Below, piece by piece: positions 41,344 through 52,176 of a DNA stretch of 64,000 bases. The stretch is from the NCBI GenBank assembly GCA_026770025.1, contig JAMXDE010000065.1, forward strand, positions 186,001 through 250,000, read 5' to 3'. Origin of the DNA: Craspedostauros australis (lineage: Eukaryota > Bacillariophyta > Bacillariophyceae > Mastogloiales > Achnanthaceae). Position numbers and translations under genes: made by a program. Position 1 is the first letter of the stretch; every line of letters starts with the position of its first letter. The notes under the pieces were generated by a model. The model worked only from the letters and a program-made list of their open reading frames with translations. It was not told the origin of the DNA and ran no database searches.

Positions 41344-44300
41344 CGCCCCTTTTGGACGTGTCAGGGATGAAGACCTGCGAGGTCCTAACCACCTTCACGA
41401 GTGTCTTGGTCTGCTTGCGGTTGCCATGTCCAGCCTGATCTGGTTTCGTCGTGTCGCGCTTTGCTTTGGAAAGTTGCTTTGGTAGACGGAATAGTGACAT
41501 GCGGATGAGGCGGTAGAACGTGTGCTTTGCCACGGGTTTCGTCAGCAAGTCGGCTTCGTTGTCCTCTGACGCGATGTGCACGAACTGCACAGCCTTGGCA
41601 GCGATTGCCTCACGGATGCGGTGGTATGCAATGCCACAATGCTTCTTCTTGAGCACGCTGGTGGGTATGGTCGTGTTGATGACCACGGATTTGTTGTCAC
41701 CCAAGAGTAGCGCGGGTCCATCGATGGGAACGCCCATGACACGGAGCGCTGTTCTCAGCTCGACGATCATATCCACTGCGATGCGCGCGGCCACCAGCTC
41801 GGAACCATACGTAGACGACTCCACCGTCTTCTGCCGCTTGCAGAACGTACGCACCACCATGCCGTTGATCTTTGCCACAATGCCTGTGACGGATCTGCGT
41901 GTCACAACGTCGTGTGCATGATCAGCATCCACGTACACGGTGATTCTGGCTGGTTTCCCTTTTGGCCTTGGTTGATTGTGTGGCATCTCCTCAGTTGCTT
42001 GTGGATAGAACTCGATCCACTTGTTGTGTTCATCTGGATCTGCTTCTGGGTGTTGTGGTAGGGTTGGATCACACAGCAGCATCCCGTTCCGGTGGGTCTT
42101 GAGGTAGCCAAAGACTCGGGTCATGGCTTTCAGGTGGCCAATACGCGGAGTCATCGAGAAACGCGACAGTGCCATCGTCGCGAACTGCACGTCATAGCGA
42201 CCCAGAGTGATGATCCAATTCGCACTGCCAATGAGCGTCCTGAATTTGCTTGCTTCTGCTGGATCCAGGAGATCTGTGTCGTCGGTCTCTGGATGGTATG
42301 CTTCCGCCATCGGGGTTGCCACCTTTGGTAGAGATTTCCCCAGTAGTGTCTCAATCTTCTCACATGCGCTTCCGATATACGTCTTTGCCGACAGCGCTGT
42401 GAACACACCTTCCTTCTGCCAGACGTCATCCAGTTGTGCAATGTTGCCTCCGAGATAGTACATGGGTACTCCGACTCCTTTCATGACGTATTTCTCCTGC
42501 AACACCTTCATGATGTCCATGGGTGATCTGCTGAATACAAGGACATCGTCGACATATGAAGCAATCATTTCATAGTGGTCTTCATGTTCTCTGATCCACA
42601 GGTCATTGTCGTACTGTGTTGGTTGGAAGCCGAGTTCGCGGAATGTGGATGCCAGGTGCTCATGGAATCTTGCACTGGAAGTTCGCAGCCCGTACAAGCC
42701 TTTGTGGATGATCATTGGCTTGCCTTCCAGTGCCCCAAATTCAGACCCTGCCATGACGTAGCATCGTTCACGAGTCTTGGCGTACAAAAATGCATTCCCA
42801 ACGTCGCCTGCGCACACCTGGAGTCCGTTCATGGCAGAGACAACGAAGGCGATGCGGATGGTCTCAAATGCGACCACGCCCGAGTAGACATCTTCCACGG
42901 ATGGATCAGACTTGTTCCCATTCGCCACGAGTCGTGCTTTGCGTCGTAGATCAAACTTCACGTCAAAGATGATGTGATACGGGATGCATTGGTAGGTGGA
43001 TAGGTCATCTGCAGCCGTTGGAAGCCGAAAGGTACCATAGCTGCTGATCTGCTGGAGCTCCTTTTGGAGTGCCTGTAGCCACAGCGTGTCTCCATTGAGT
43101 CTGTCGAGGTACATAGCGTGTCGAACGCTGTTGGGTACCTGGACACCAAACTTGTATCGAACACCTTTCTTGGTTGCTTGCTTCTTCTTGACCATGTTCA
43201 CCATCGTGCGTCGGATCTCATCGTTGTCCTCGATGACATGTGTGACCCACTTGAATGCTGGGTGGTCGTGCAATGATTGGTCCTCCACATACTTGCTGAT
43301 GATGTAGGGGTCCTGGAGCCGCATGTCGTCCACTCTGTGCCACGAGTTGGATCCGTCCATCCATCCCACATTGACCTTCCAGTGTTCGTTGGTGGATCCT
43401 TTGAAGCGAAGTTTGTGTCGGATGATACACGCCGCTCTGTTTTGCATGTCCTGTCCCTCAGCCATCTCCTCGATCAGGTCTTCGCAGAAGTCCGCATGGA
43501 TGACGTAGTTGAGTTGCTTGATCTCGGCCCGTGTCAGCCCTGCCACGATTGTTCTTGGTTCCATGTCATCGAAGTGTTCCCTTGTTGGTGGTGACACATC
43601 CATGGGGTAGAAGTGTTCATGATTGAGAATACCAACCTGTGCTTGACTGTGGTGCCCGAGCACGGTATGTGGTGATGTAGCAATGGGTTGGTCTGCCCCA
43701 ATGGCCGCCATCAGTGTGCGGACGATGGACTTTCGTCCGTCTTCTGGCTTCCACGAGCGACCACCGCCCCTATCGCGGATGCGTTGGGAACGTCGCCCCT
43801 GCGTCTTCGCCTCTTCGGTATCGTTCTTCGCTGTACCACTGTTTCCATCGCGCGCAAGAGTCCCCCCTTTCGCCGGTGTCTTGGCAACGCCATGACGCCT
43901 CGGTGAACGATGAGCAGGTACGCCGTCTTTGGCAGCTAGCGGACGCTTGTGAGGTTGCGTGGTTGTGGGTGTGGTTGCACGCCCCTGGACGTGGCGTCGT
44001 GCCTTGCGCGGTGGTCGCCGATGCTTCCTCAGCCGCTGATTCATGGGCAGTGGGGATGAATCCAATGCCAGCAGGGCATCCGGTGCATCGCGTTCTGCGT
44101 TCGGGTCAAGCTCCTTGCCAAACGGCAGCCGCTTGTTTTCCATGTTGGTGCGGAACGGTCGCACAACGCTGCGGACAAGTATGCGCTGCTTATCATCAGT
44201 GAGTACGAAGTACGTGAGTGCGTCTCCACACGAGTCAGCAACGCCAAGCCAGTAACCATTCTGTTCCTTGGGGTCTGGAAACGAGCTCTGCGGGTCAAGG

Positions 44301-47300
44301 TAGTATACCTTTTCATAGAACCGAAACGTGAGGAACGGCGATATATCAATGGTCTCGCCATGCCGGACGGTGAGCGGTATGTTGTACCGGAGCGATTGAT
44401 CCGCAGTCACGTTGTGGATGTCAGCGATGTATTTGGCAGCATGGAACCACGCCCGTGGTGGTGCGCCGGTTCTGTCCAACAGCACATGGACGTGGTTCTT
44501 GATCCACTTCACAGCACGTAGTTCTGCAGGGTTCTGTTGCTGGTTGCCAGGTTCCGTGAGTTCAACACCAATGTGTAGCTCGCGAAGGATCCGGTCGACC
44601 TGCTCACCAACCTGCTCACCAGCGTTGTCCATGCGAAACGCCCATGGTGCGCCTTCCTCACGGATGAACAGGTTGATGGCATCATGGACCATTTGCTTCG
44701 TGCGTAGTCCAACGATGTTGATCACATGTGATGCAGTGCCGAAAAACACCTGGGCACATGTGTAGTTCTCGCCAAACGACGGCACATTTGCGAAGAAAGT
44801 GTCTGTTGCCACCACCTCTTTGATTCTTGGCCGTCGCATCCATGCAAAACGGGATCGCAGATGCCGAACCATGGGCCACCGAACCACCGCCTTGCAGTCC
44901 TGCGTTGTGCGCTTGATTGTCTCCTTCACGATGCGTAGGTTGCGCCATCCAAGGTAAGGTCGGATCTTCTCTGGATTGTCCACCTTGTGACGTGCCCGCA
45001 CCCGGAAACCGACATCGTGCGCATGGGTAGCGGCGGGTTCGTTGTTGTTGTCGATGCGCTGTTGGTGCATCTTGTGCATCGCGTCAGAGAGATCATCGTA
45101 TGCAGAGACGTCATCGCCATGTGCATCACCCTTCTTGTAGACGTTGGCGGTGGGTACGGTGGTGTCTTCGTCATCGGTGGCACCTGGTGGGTGGATGTGC
45201 CACACCTCTTTGTTGTGCACCCGAAACGCCTCCATGTCTTCCCATGTCTCTTGTCCGCCAGTCGGCACCATATCCTCCACCAGTTCGCGTAGTGCGCCTC
45301 CGCCTCTCACTGTGCGCGATACGTGTGCAGCATACACTGCTGGGTTGAACGCAAACGGCATGTCCTGCCCAACGAGCCCATCGTACTCCAGTGAGTTGAG
45401 GAATTGATCAACCGGATCAAGCTCCACACAGTCAGTTGCCTCGTCTTCTCCATCATACTCCATGCTGTCATCCTGTTCAAGCATGCTTGTGTTCACGGAC
45501 AGAACCGGGTGGTCCAGGCCCTCGAATGTCGTGGTGGTCACTTCTGTTCCGCCTTCGGTTGGATGCTTCATGGATGCCACTTGATTCAGGAATGGTTGCA
45601 TGTCATCTTTGGAATCCTCAGCCACATGTGGGTTCCATGGTTCATCTTTGGTGATCTCATAGATGGGGAGTTGCTGGAGGTCTTCGTGTGTTGGCGGTTC
45701 GATGTCGAACGCCATCAAGCCATCTCGTGCCTGGAGTGCGATGCGTGCCCCTTTTGCTGGGATGAATGATTGTGTGCCCTTCTTTGGTGGCTCAAGAGAC
45801 CTGTAGTGTTTCTTTGATACAGAGTCGACCACGCATCCATTAGACCTGAGCTGGTACTCGGACAGTAATGTGACTCGACTCATGGGGTTGAGTGCGCACT
45901 CGTGCGCCTTGAGTATGACCTTCTGGCCATCATCGAGGGTTGCCTTCGTCCATGCTGACACCACACGAAGTCCATTCTTCTTCATTGTCGATGGTATTGC
46001 GCCAATGACGTTGATGACGCGCCCCATATGCACGGTCTCCACCTGCCATACATCACCAAGACTTCCCAGGATGGAGCATTGAGCACCGCTATCGCATATA
46101 GCATACGACTCGCCCTCCGTGGTTGTTGCGTTGGCTTGTAGGTCGATGTACATCGATTCCGTTGTGGGGTTGTGTTCTCTGCTCTCAGTTGGCTCCAGTT
46201 CGGCATCCGTGTGGTGCATTTGTGCCATGTACATGCGCATATTCCTGATTCGGTTGGCGCTGTCCATCACATCGTAGTCTTCATCAGTCGCTTCTGACCA
46301 TGAGCTGTCCTCGTTGCTGTATCCATCTGTGTTGTCGCCCCTGTCTGTGGTACTTCCACTGTCCATGCGTTCACGGTAGCTGTGCGTCCTGTTGACGTTG
46401 TACTGCATGGGGATTGTCGCGTTGTGGGCTGTTGCTGTTGCGTTGGCTGGTGTGCCTAGCGTTGGAGGCGAATGAACCCCCCCGGGATCCGCGGCTGCCG
46501 GTCGTTCAGGGACCTGGTCACGCCGGTTGCCACGGTTGCGGCGGTACCCTCGAGCACGCTCGCGGAGACGTCGGATCACCTTGCGCACCTGCTGCGGCAG
46601 CTTGGAGAATGTGGCACTGTCAATGTAGTCCGGGTCGTTGTTGGCAGTCTCGACGTGTGGCTGGGCAGAGTAGACCAGAGCCTCAGCATTGGCGATGCCG
46701 CACTGGAGTTCCACCGCAATGTACCGAGCGTCGTCGGAGGCCTCATCGTACGGCGTCGAGGATGCAGGCGGTTGCCCTCCTTGTGTACGGGCGCTGGCGA
46801 CGGCGCGATCACGTGGACGTGCACGGCGTTGGTGATGCAGTCGTCGCGATGTCTCGACCTCACGCGCATAATGTTGCAGCTTGTGACAGAAATCTGGGAA
46901 GGAGAGGTGCTTGCGGCCGGACCGCACCAGATGCATCCAGTTGATGTACTGCGCATTCCCAGAATCAATCACCTGCTGTGACATCATCTCGCACATGGTT
47001 GTGTCGTCGTAGCGGTCGCGTTCTCGTGCCGCAGCATCGTTGTATGCAAGCACATTGTCACGGAACTCGTCGATGTATTTTACGAGGTCGTCGTTGGCAC
47101 GGAGTCGTTGTGTAAGCCTGGCCTTCAACAGCGCGGCACGTTCACGGCGTTGTTGGACGTTGTCGCATTCCAACACCAGTTGCTGCCAGATGTGTACACC
47201 ATCAGTGCCCTGTGGGCCACGGAGTAGGTACGACATGCTGGTGTTGCTGATGGCCTCACGGAGAAACCGCGCGAACAGGCTGACATCGGACTTGAGCTGA

Positions 47301-48376
47301 ACGGAATCGAATGGGAGGTGCGACTCGTAGTGGTCGTCCACGTACATCTCGAGTACGCGCTTCCCGTGCATCGCGTAGAGTGTGGCGAACTCCGTGTTCA
47401 TGAGGTACCCCATGCCGTATGGCGACAGGAAGAATTCCATGTCACGTCGGAACTCGGTGAAACGCATGGTGTCACCCAGCTTGTACCGCTCGGGGAACGT
47501 GTTAGGTCGCTTCACTCGTTTGTGCTCGGTGGTGCGGCTGAGGCTGTCAGCCTGTGCCGTGTCGACCGATGTCTGCCCACTTGCTGCCATTGTGGCAGGA
47601 TGGTGTGCATCTGTTGGTGGTACACGTGGTTGGAAAGTGACCTTTGTTCGCGCCTTCGCTGTGCCTTCCTCGATGGGTACGGTGAGCTCGGACATGGGAA
47701 GTCCACTGGTTGGGAGCGGTATCGGTGGTGTGCCAGCGGCAGATCCTCCTCGTGGACGATCAGATGACACGCCTCTTCCTTCAGACGTACCGCTTGCCGA
47801 TGTTGCCACGCTGGCTTCCGGTGTTCGGCGCATGACATAGTCTACCCACTCAGATAGGGACTGTAGGGGGCGTTTGTACGCCTGCTTGGCGACCGTCACA
47901 TTGTTGGCGGTTGTCTCGCGAAACACCTTGCCAGGGTTGATCTTGGTGGGATACTCGTACTGCATGGTTGCAGCGCGCAGCTCGGTTGCATCCAGTAGCG
48001 TGTAGTTGACGGTAGTTACGCCATCGTCTGTCGTCAGGAACTTGCGGACCTTGTTGACTTCGTGGAGTGCAAACAGTCGTTTGAAATCCATGCGTAGTGC
48101 GATGGTGGCCACAGGGTAGTGGAGTTCTGCGAGGACGGACGTCAGTGGTCGTCCAGCATGGAAGAGCAACATGATCATGATGCGGTCTTTGTTGAGTCCT
48201 TCATCCAGTTCGCTCTGTTCGAAGAGCGGTACGAGAGTCACGAACGCCTCAGAAAATCCAAGGGTCTTTGTGAGGTAATCCAACACATCGACGGTGACTG
48301 GAGGTGGTTCGGCTGGGAGCCGGATTGGTGAATCCAGCAACCCGCTCAGCGACACATCATCCGACGCTCGGCTCAT
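41309..48376 (-). CDS. copia gag-pol polyprotein
   Basis: A single frame of 2355 residues, longer than the 1300-1600 typical of copia elements because of a long N-terminal and linker portion. The Gag-like region occupies roughly the first 550 residues. Protease motif YAICDSGAQCSIL is near 755. The integrase core begins VVATDTFFANVP near 1190, with FRMDNAGEQ downstream. A segment with HWKVNVGWMDGSNSWHRVDD near 1670 resembles a chromodomain-like module, placed between integrase and RT. Reverse transcriptase has YVDDVLVF near 1940. RNase H begins VYVDADHAHDVVTRRSVTG near 2147. The ATG at 48376 is the first in frame. The C-terminus reads into the 3' LTR. Confidence 0.9.
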   Translation of the reverse strand: MSRASDDVSLSGLLDSPIRLPAEPPPVTVDVLDYLTKTLGFSEAFVTLVPLFEQSELDEGLNKDRIMIMLLFHAGRPLTSVLAELHYPVATIALRMDFKRLFALHEVNKVRKFLTTDDGVTTVNYTLLDATELRAATMQYEYPTKINPGKVFRETTANNVTVAKQAYKRPLQSLSEWVDYVMRRTPEASVATSASGTSEGRGVSSDRPRGGSAAGTPPIPLPTSGLPMSELTVPIEEGTAKARTKVTFQPRVPPTDAHHPATMAASGQTSVDTAQADSLSRTTEHKRVKRPNTFPERYKLGDTMRFTEFRRDMEFFLSPYGMGYLMNTEFATLYAMHGKRVLEMYVDDHYESHLPFDSVQLKSDVSLFARFLREAISNTSMSYLLRGPQGTDGVHIWQQLVLECDNVQQRRERAALLKARLTQRLRANDDLVKYIDEFRDNVLAYNDAAARERDRYDDTTMCEMMSQQVIDSGNAQYINWMHLVRSGRKHLSFPDFCHKLQHYAREVETSRRLHHQRRARPRDRAVASARTQGGQPPASSTPYDEASDDARYIAVELQCGIANAEALVYSAQPHVETANNDPDYIDSATFSKLPQQVRKVIRRLRERARGYRRNRGNRRDQVPERPAAADPGGVHSPPTLGTPANATATAHNATIPMQYNVNRTHSYRERMDSGSTTDRGDNTDGYSNEDSSWSEATDEDYDVMDSANRIRNMRMYMAQMHHTDAELEPTESREHNPTTESMYIDLQANATTTEGESYAICDSGAQCSILGSLGDVWQVETVHMGRVINVIGAIPSTMKKNGLRVVSAWTKATLDDGQKVILKAHECALNPMSRVTLLSEYQLRSNGCVVDSVSKKHYRSLEPPKKGTQSFIPAKGARIALQARDGLMAFDIEPPTHEDLQQLPIYEITKDEPWNPHVAEDSKDDMQPFLNQVASMKHPTEGGTEVTTTTFEGLDHPVLSVNTSMLEQDDSMEYDGEDEATDCVELDPVDQFLNSLEYDGLVGQDMPFAFNPAVYAAHVSRTVRGGGALRELVEDMVPTGGQETWEDMEAFRVHNKEVWHIHPPGATDDEDTTVPTANVYKKGDAHGDDVSAYDDLSDAMHKMHQQRIDNNNEPAATHAHDVGFRVRARHKVDNPEKIRPYLGWRNLRIVKETIKRTTQDCKAVVRWPMVRHLRSRFAWMRRPRIKEVVATDTFFANVPSFGENYTCAQVFFGTASHVINIVGLRTKQMVHDAINLFIREEGAPWAFRMDNAGEQVGEQVDRILRELHIGVELTEPGNQQQNPAELRAVKWIKNHVHVLLDRTGAPPRAWFHAAKYIADIHNVTADQSLRYNIPLTVRHGETIDISPFLTFRFYEKVYYLDPQSSFPDPKEQNGYWLGVADSCGDALTYFVLTDDKQRILVRSVVRPFRTNMENKRLPFGKELDPNAERDAPDALLALDSSPLPMNQRLRKHRRPPRKARRHVQGRATTPTTTQPHKRPLAAKDGVPAHRSPRRHGVAKTPAKGGTLARDGNSGTAKNDTEEAKTQGRRSQRIRDRGGGRSWKPEDGRKSIVRTLMAAIGADQPIATSPHTVLGHHSQAQVGILNHEHFYPMDVSPPTREHFDDMEPRTIVAGLTRAEIKQLNYVIHADFCEDLIEEMAEGQDMQNRAACIIRHKLRFKGSTNEHWKVNVGWMDGSNSWHRVDDMRLQDPYIISKYVEDQSLHDHPAFKWVTHVIEDNDEIRRTMVNMVKKKQATKKGVRYKFGVQVPNSVRHAMYLDRLNGDTLWLQALQKELQQISSYGTFRLPTAADDLSTYQCIPYHIIFDVKFDLRRKARLVANGNKSDPSVEDVYSGVVAFETIRIAFVVSAMNGLQVCAGDVGNAFLYAKTRERCYVMAGSEFGALEGKPMIIHKGLYGLRTSSARFHEHLASTFRELGFQPTQYDNDLWIREHEDHYEMIASYVDDVLVFSRSPMDIMKVLQEKYVMKGVGVPMYYLGGNIAQLDDVWQKEGVFTALSAKTYIGSACEKIETLLGKSLPKVATPMAEAYHPETDDTDLLDPAEASKFRTLIGSANWIITLGRYDVQFATMALSRFSMTPRIGHLKAMTRVFGYLKTHRNGMLLCDPTLPQHPEADPDEHNKWIEFYPQATEEMPHNQPRPKGKPARITVYVDADHAHDVVTRRSVTGIVAKINGMVVRTFCKRQKTVESSTYGSELVAARIAVDMIVELRTALRVMGVPIDGPALLLGDNKSVVINTTIPTSVLKKKHCGIAYHRIREAIAAKAVQFVHIASEDNEADLLTKPVAKHTFYRLIRMSLFRLPKQLSKAKRDTTKPDQAGHGNRKQTKTLVKVVRTSQVFIPDTSKRGVLERNQSRGLG

Positions 48377-48592
48377 CCTTGCTCGCTTTCAGCAGCAGCA
48401 CCAGGAAACCCCCCGTGAACCGACGACGGATGCGATGGAAAACCCTCAACCGGCAGCTGTGTCGACACTCACGGCCTCGCTCCCTCAACGCAAACCTGCT
48501 CAACGGGAAAACGGCCAACGGGTCGCGCTGTGTACCAAGCGACGGGGTTGTATGTCCAAAGCAAAAGCGACGGAGCGGAAAGCCTGATAAAC

Positions 48593-48774
48593 TATTGAAA
48601 CGGAGACGGTGGTAGGTATAAAGTCGTATCTTAGTGTGTTGATTTGCGGATTGTGTCCGGTTTGTTTCTTTTTCCTTTTCTTTGCGTTGCACCTTCTGTG
48701 CCTTTTCTGTGGCTGTTGTCGTTTGCTGCTGCTCGTGACTCAGCCGAGTCCTCGTGACTGGTTTCGCTCCAATA
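48593..48774 (-). repeat. copia 5' LTR
   Basis: 182 bases, identical to the LTR at 41162-41343. The 216 bases between it and the gag-pol ATG form the leader. Confidence 0.95.
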
Positions 48775-50224
48775 CTCTGAGGAAGAACAGAAATGTCAAC
48801 GACTCAAAATGGCTCATGTTTTGTGTGTTGTTTTCTTGTTCTCTCTTTTTTTTCTTGGTTCGTGACATTCGCTCTGCGAGCATCTCTCGCGGATTTGGTG
48901 TTGCTGTTCTTGGGCGTTGTTCTTTGGTGTTGTGCTTGTTATTCTTGCGTGACGTTCGTGCTCGCTGCATACAGCCTTCGGCCAAAACATCACGGGTTTT
49001 GTGTTGATAGGCCACGCAAGGTCCCTCGTCTTCAGTGTTTGGAGAGGGTCACTGGAGACTGTTGAGATCAACCGTCAAGGATCCTCTCGTCGATCTAACG
49101 TCCAAGCATGATCAACGCAATCAACGCTAAGGATAACAGCGCTGGCATCGAATCGACAATGGAAGTTTGTGATCCCTGCGGGTATGAGCTACCGAGCTCC
49201 AAAGAGTGGCATGCCATACTCGTATGGTGCCACAGAGCGTCTACGACTATGTTCTGTTGATGTTGCCACCGTGCCGCTGCAGAAAGTATGTCGCACCAAA
49301 CGTTGGAACTGCAGGCCGCGAGTACTTCACCCGACTCTCCTCTCCGTATCCTCCTGCAGTGTTGTACGAGCTATAACAGAGTAGAGCAATCTACATACCA
49401 TGCTCTCATAATCTGCTCTGCTCTGCTCTCTCTCTCTCTTTCTCTCTCTGGAGAGAACACTTGACTTCGCATCATCATAATAATCGCAGGACATCACACG
49501 CATGGCTCGTACTCGCGAAGTTGCAAAGGCACACGAGCTGATCATACTTCACACTGTTGGCAGGCAGGGAGGGAGAGACGAAGCGAGAGTGATCGCACAG
49601 TGGGACGACGAGAGGAAACAAGTGGAAATCAGGGAAGGCAGTCAGATGGATGTCAGCTTCCGACTTGTCTCGTTTGCGCTAGTGTGTTGTTGACATCATG
49701 TCTGTCTGTGTTTTGTTTGTTTGTTTGTTTGTTTGTTTGTATGTTCGTTGTTTGCGTCTGTCTGAGATTGCCTTGTATGTGTGTGTGTATTCAATACAGA
49801 CACAATGGAGTGGAGATGCGGAGAAAGTCTTGGTGACGTTGTCACAACAAACACATGAATCACGTAAATACAGGACTCGATGGATTGTTGGACGAAACCA
49901 CCAGGAAACGCGCCAAACGAGGACTGTGATTTTCACACAGCGATAGCCCGTCATGGAGGATGCGAATGTGATGAAGTAACGAACGTGTTGTTTGTGTTCG
50001 ATAATTCGATTCTTGTTTTGAGCTCTGTCTGTTGTTTGTTGCTTTGTTTTCTTGCCACGGTCTGTATGTGTCCGTGTTTGCCTGTTCCTTCGCTGGTCTC
50101 CCAACAATGACCCAGAGAGAGAGAGAGAGAGAGTACGTTCGTGTTGCATACCATACGACTAGTCGCGCACACTAATTCATGCTCCACTCCACTCCAATCA
50201 TAGTCCCCTCCAATCATAGTCCCA
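48775..50224. other. intergenic region upstream of the exostosin-type gene, simple repeats
   Basis: No supported gene. It holds a CT tract (about 49427-49450), a TTTG tetranucleotide run (about 49714-49740) and an AG dinucleotide tract (50114-50133). The last ends 91 bases before the ATG of the glycosyltransferase and so lies in its promoter or 5' UTR. Confidence 0.5.
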
Positions 50225-51925
50225 ATGTCGAAAGGCGCCACTCGCGGCAAATGCGACAAGCATGGTAGACATGCAGCAACATCAAAGGCAACCGAAACAT
50301 CGGTGTCCACTGCCAACTCCAGACCTCTCGGATCCACGCAGCAGCATGGGCAGAACTATCGGCCGCTTCTGCTGTTCGTCTGGATCGGTTCCATCGTGAT
50401 CTGCATCCTCCTCAAATCGGATCTGCCGCTGGTGGCCATGGACAAGACGTTTGACGATTCAATGCCAACGATCGTCATGAACGTGAGCGCGGCATCTCGA
50501 AGCGCCCCAGCCGCAGCAAAAGCCCGGCCAGGAAGCCGCATCAGAACCAGGCAGGCGGGTCATGCGCCGCTGCAGCGATACAAGGAGAAGGTGCAGAGGG
50601 CCTTGAATCGGTCCCCGGATCTGGACCGTCGCTGCTCGGCGGATCCCAACGTGCAATCCAGGCTCTCCGCGCTGGTCGGCCCGGCATTCGACTGTCTCAG
50701 GAAGAGCGCACCGCGGATGACATCCGAATCGCTGGTGTATCCCATCGCCGATGCTCATGCACACTTCAACGAGCTTCGGATGATCGCTTCCCAATGGGCG
50801 CAGCATGGCGGGCACAAGTATCACGATTGGGGAGGCTACGCAGGACCGTGGATTGAGAATCATTTCATCACTCATCTCGAATCCATGTACGACAAGCGAA
50901 TGGACGAGGTGTCGGCGTCGCCAGGAGCGTCTCATTTCTGCCTGCAGGAAGTCTTCGGGCCGTACATCCCCATTCTGGTGCCTTGGACGGATCATTACGT
51001 CAACAGGCAACTACTCTCCGTCAATCTGCATGTGCCGGATGTCCGCCGCCTGTGGCCACTGTTGCAACGCAAGATGCGGCCGAATGTGCCGTACATCCTG
51101 CTCGTGCAGAACGCCCAGGGCTTGAAGGCTACCGTGGTCAATCTCAACATGGCTGCAATGCCCAACGTGCTCGTGTTGTCGGCTGGTGGATACGGCCATG
51201 TTCCTGTTCCGTTGCTCAAGCAGGCTGAAGATGCGCTGGTCACTCATTCATCATCCACACAAGCAACCGCGCCGCCGCCAGCTTACGGTTTGCCCAGCGA
51301 AGTGCCGCGCCCGTTGCGCAAACACCCAACAAACCGCACCTTCGTCGCAACGTACGTCGGAGGCGACACCAACGCCCCAGCGATGATGAGAGAGAACCTC
51401 ATCAAAGGCCTGCAGGCACTCGATGAAGATCCAATGGCGAATGCCATCAACAAGAGCAAGCTCAGGATATTCTCCTACTACAAAGGCCACGCGTGGAGGG
51501 AGTTCATGGCCAGATCTTGCTTCTCGCTGTGCCCTCGTGGCTTTGGGAGGACGTCGTACCATTTCATGGAGGCCCTGCAGATGGGCTTGATCCCGATCCA
51601 TGTGTATCGCGATGTCCCGTGGGTTCCGTACCTTGACTTCATGCAACGGGAGCAGTTGGCGATCGCAGTGCGTTATGATGAAGTCGAGAATCTTATGCGC
51701 AACGTCCTGTTGACCTCGCTTTCGTCGACATCAACATCGTCGTCGTCGTCGCAACACGACTCATGGACATTGGCCAACATCGAAGAAACAGAGCAACGAA
51801 TTCTATCGTATCGAGAAAGCCATTTTTCATTCGAGGGTGCGCTGAACCACATCCATGCGTTCATGGTGGACACAGGCAAGTCGGACTTGCAGTGCCAACG
51901 TTTGCCGGATTCGGCGCTGGGTTAG
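50225..51925 (+). CDS. exostosin-family (GT47-like) glycosyltransferase, type II membrane protein
   Basis: 566 residues, one exon. A short cytosolic N-tail is followed by one hydrophobic anchor (LLLFVWIGSIVICILL, about 48-63). That is the layout of a Golgi type II transferase. The lumenal part has a basic Ser/Ala stem to about 140, then the catalytic region. Exostosin signatures are visible. VLSAGGYGHVPVP and RTFVATYVGGDTNAP mark the middle. SCFSLCPRGFGRTSYHFMEA with LQMGLIPIHVYRDVPWVPY is the donor-nucleotide-binding end. A poly-Ser insert lies near 500. The family transfers sugars in glycan or proteoglycan assembly; donor and acceptor here are unknown. The ATG at 50225 is the first in frame after the AG tract. 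Confidence 0.85.
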   Translation: MSKGATRGKCDKHGRHAATSKATETSVSTANSRPLGSTQQHGQNYRPLLLFVWIGSIVICILLKSDLPLVAMDKTFDDSMPTIVMNVSAASRSAPAAAKARPGSRIRTRQAGHAPLQRYKEKVQRALNRSPDLDRRCSADPNVQSRLSALVGPAFDCLRKSAPRMTSESLVYPIADAHAHFNELRMIASQWAQHGGHKYHDWGGYAGPWIENHFITHLESMYDKRMDEVSASPGASHFCLQEVFGPYIPILVPWTDHYVNRQLLSVNLHVPDVRRLWPLLQRKMRPNVPYILLVQNAQGLKATVVNLNMAAMPNVLVLSAGGYGHVPVPLLKQAEDALVTHSSSTQATAPPPAYGLPSEVPRPLRKHPTNRTFVATYVGGDTNAPAMMRENLIKGLQALDEDPMANAINKSKLRIFSYYKGHAWREFMARSCFSLCPRGFGRTSYHFMEALQMGLIPIHVYRDVPWVPYLDFMQREQLAIAVRYDEVENLMRNVLLTSLSSTSTSSSSSQHDSWTLANIEETEQRILSYRESHFSFEGALNHIHAFMVDTGKSDLQCQRLPDSALG

Positions 51926-52176
51926 ATTAGAATGATGACAAGAAGCGTGCGCAGCAGAGTCTAGTGAAATACGTAGGCTAAACTAGAGTACAAGGAAGGG
52001 ATGAACAGATAGAGTAGAGCAGGGCAGACCAAAGCAAAGCAATTGTGCACAACCACTCCGCGATGTCTTGCCATTGAGCAGCTGTATGGTACAAACATCC
52101 ATTCGACTGTGTCCGCCATGCCTAAAAAACCGTCTTCGAGCTTTGACTCATCCACGATGCACGGTCCCTGTCCATG

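Larger units (their letters stand above)
41162..48774 (-). mobile_element. Ty1/copia LTR retrotransposon, looks whole and young
   Basis: 7613 bases, bounded by 182-base LTRs that I read as identical. It is flanked by a 5-base target duplication CTCTG (41157-41161 and 48775-48779). LTR ends are TATTG...CAATA, a perfect inverted repeat, rather than plain TG...CA. A purine run (AAAAGGGG) sits just inside the 3' LTR (left end), as expected for a polypurine tract. One long gag-pol frame fills the interior. Integrase precedes reverse transcriptase, which is the copia order. Identical LTRs mean a recent insertion. Confidence 0.95.
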
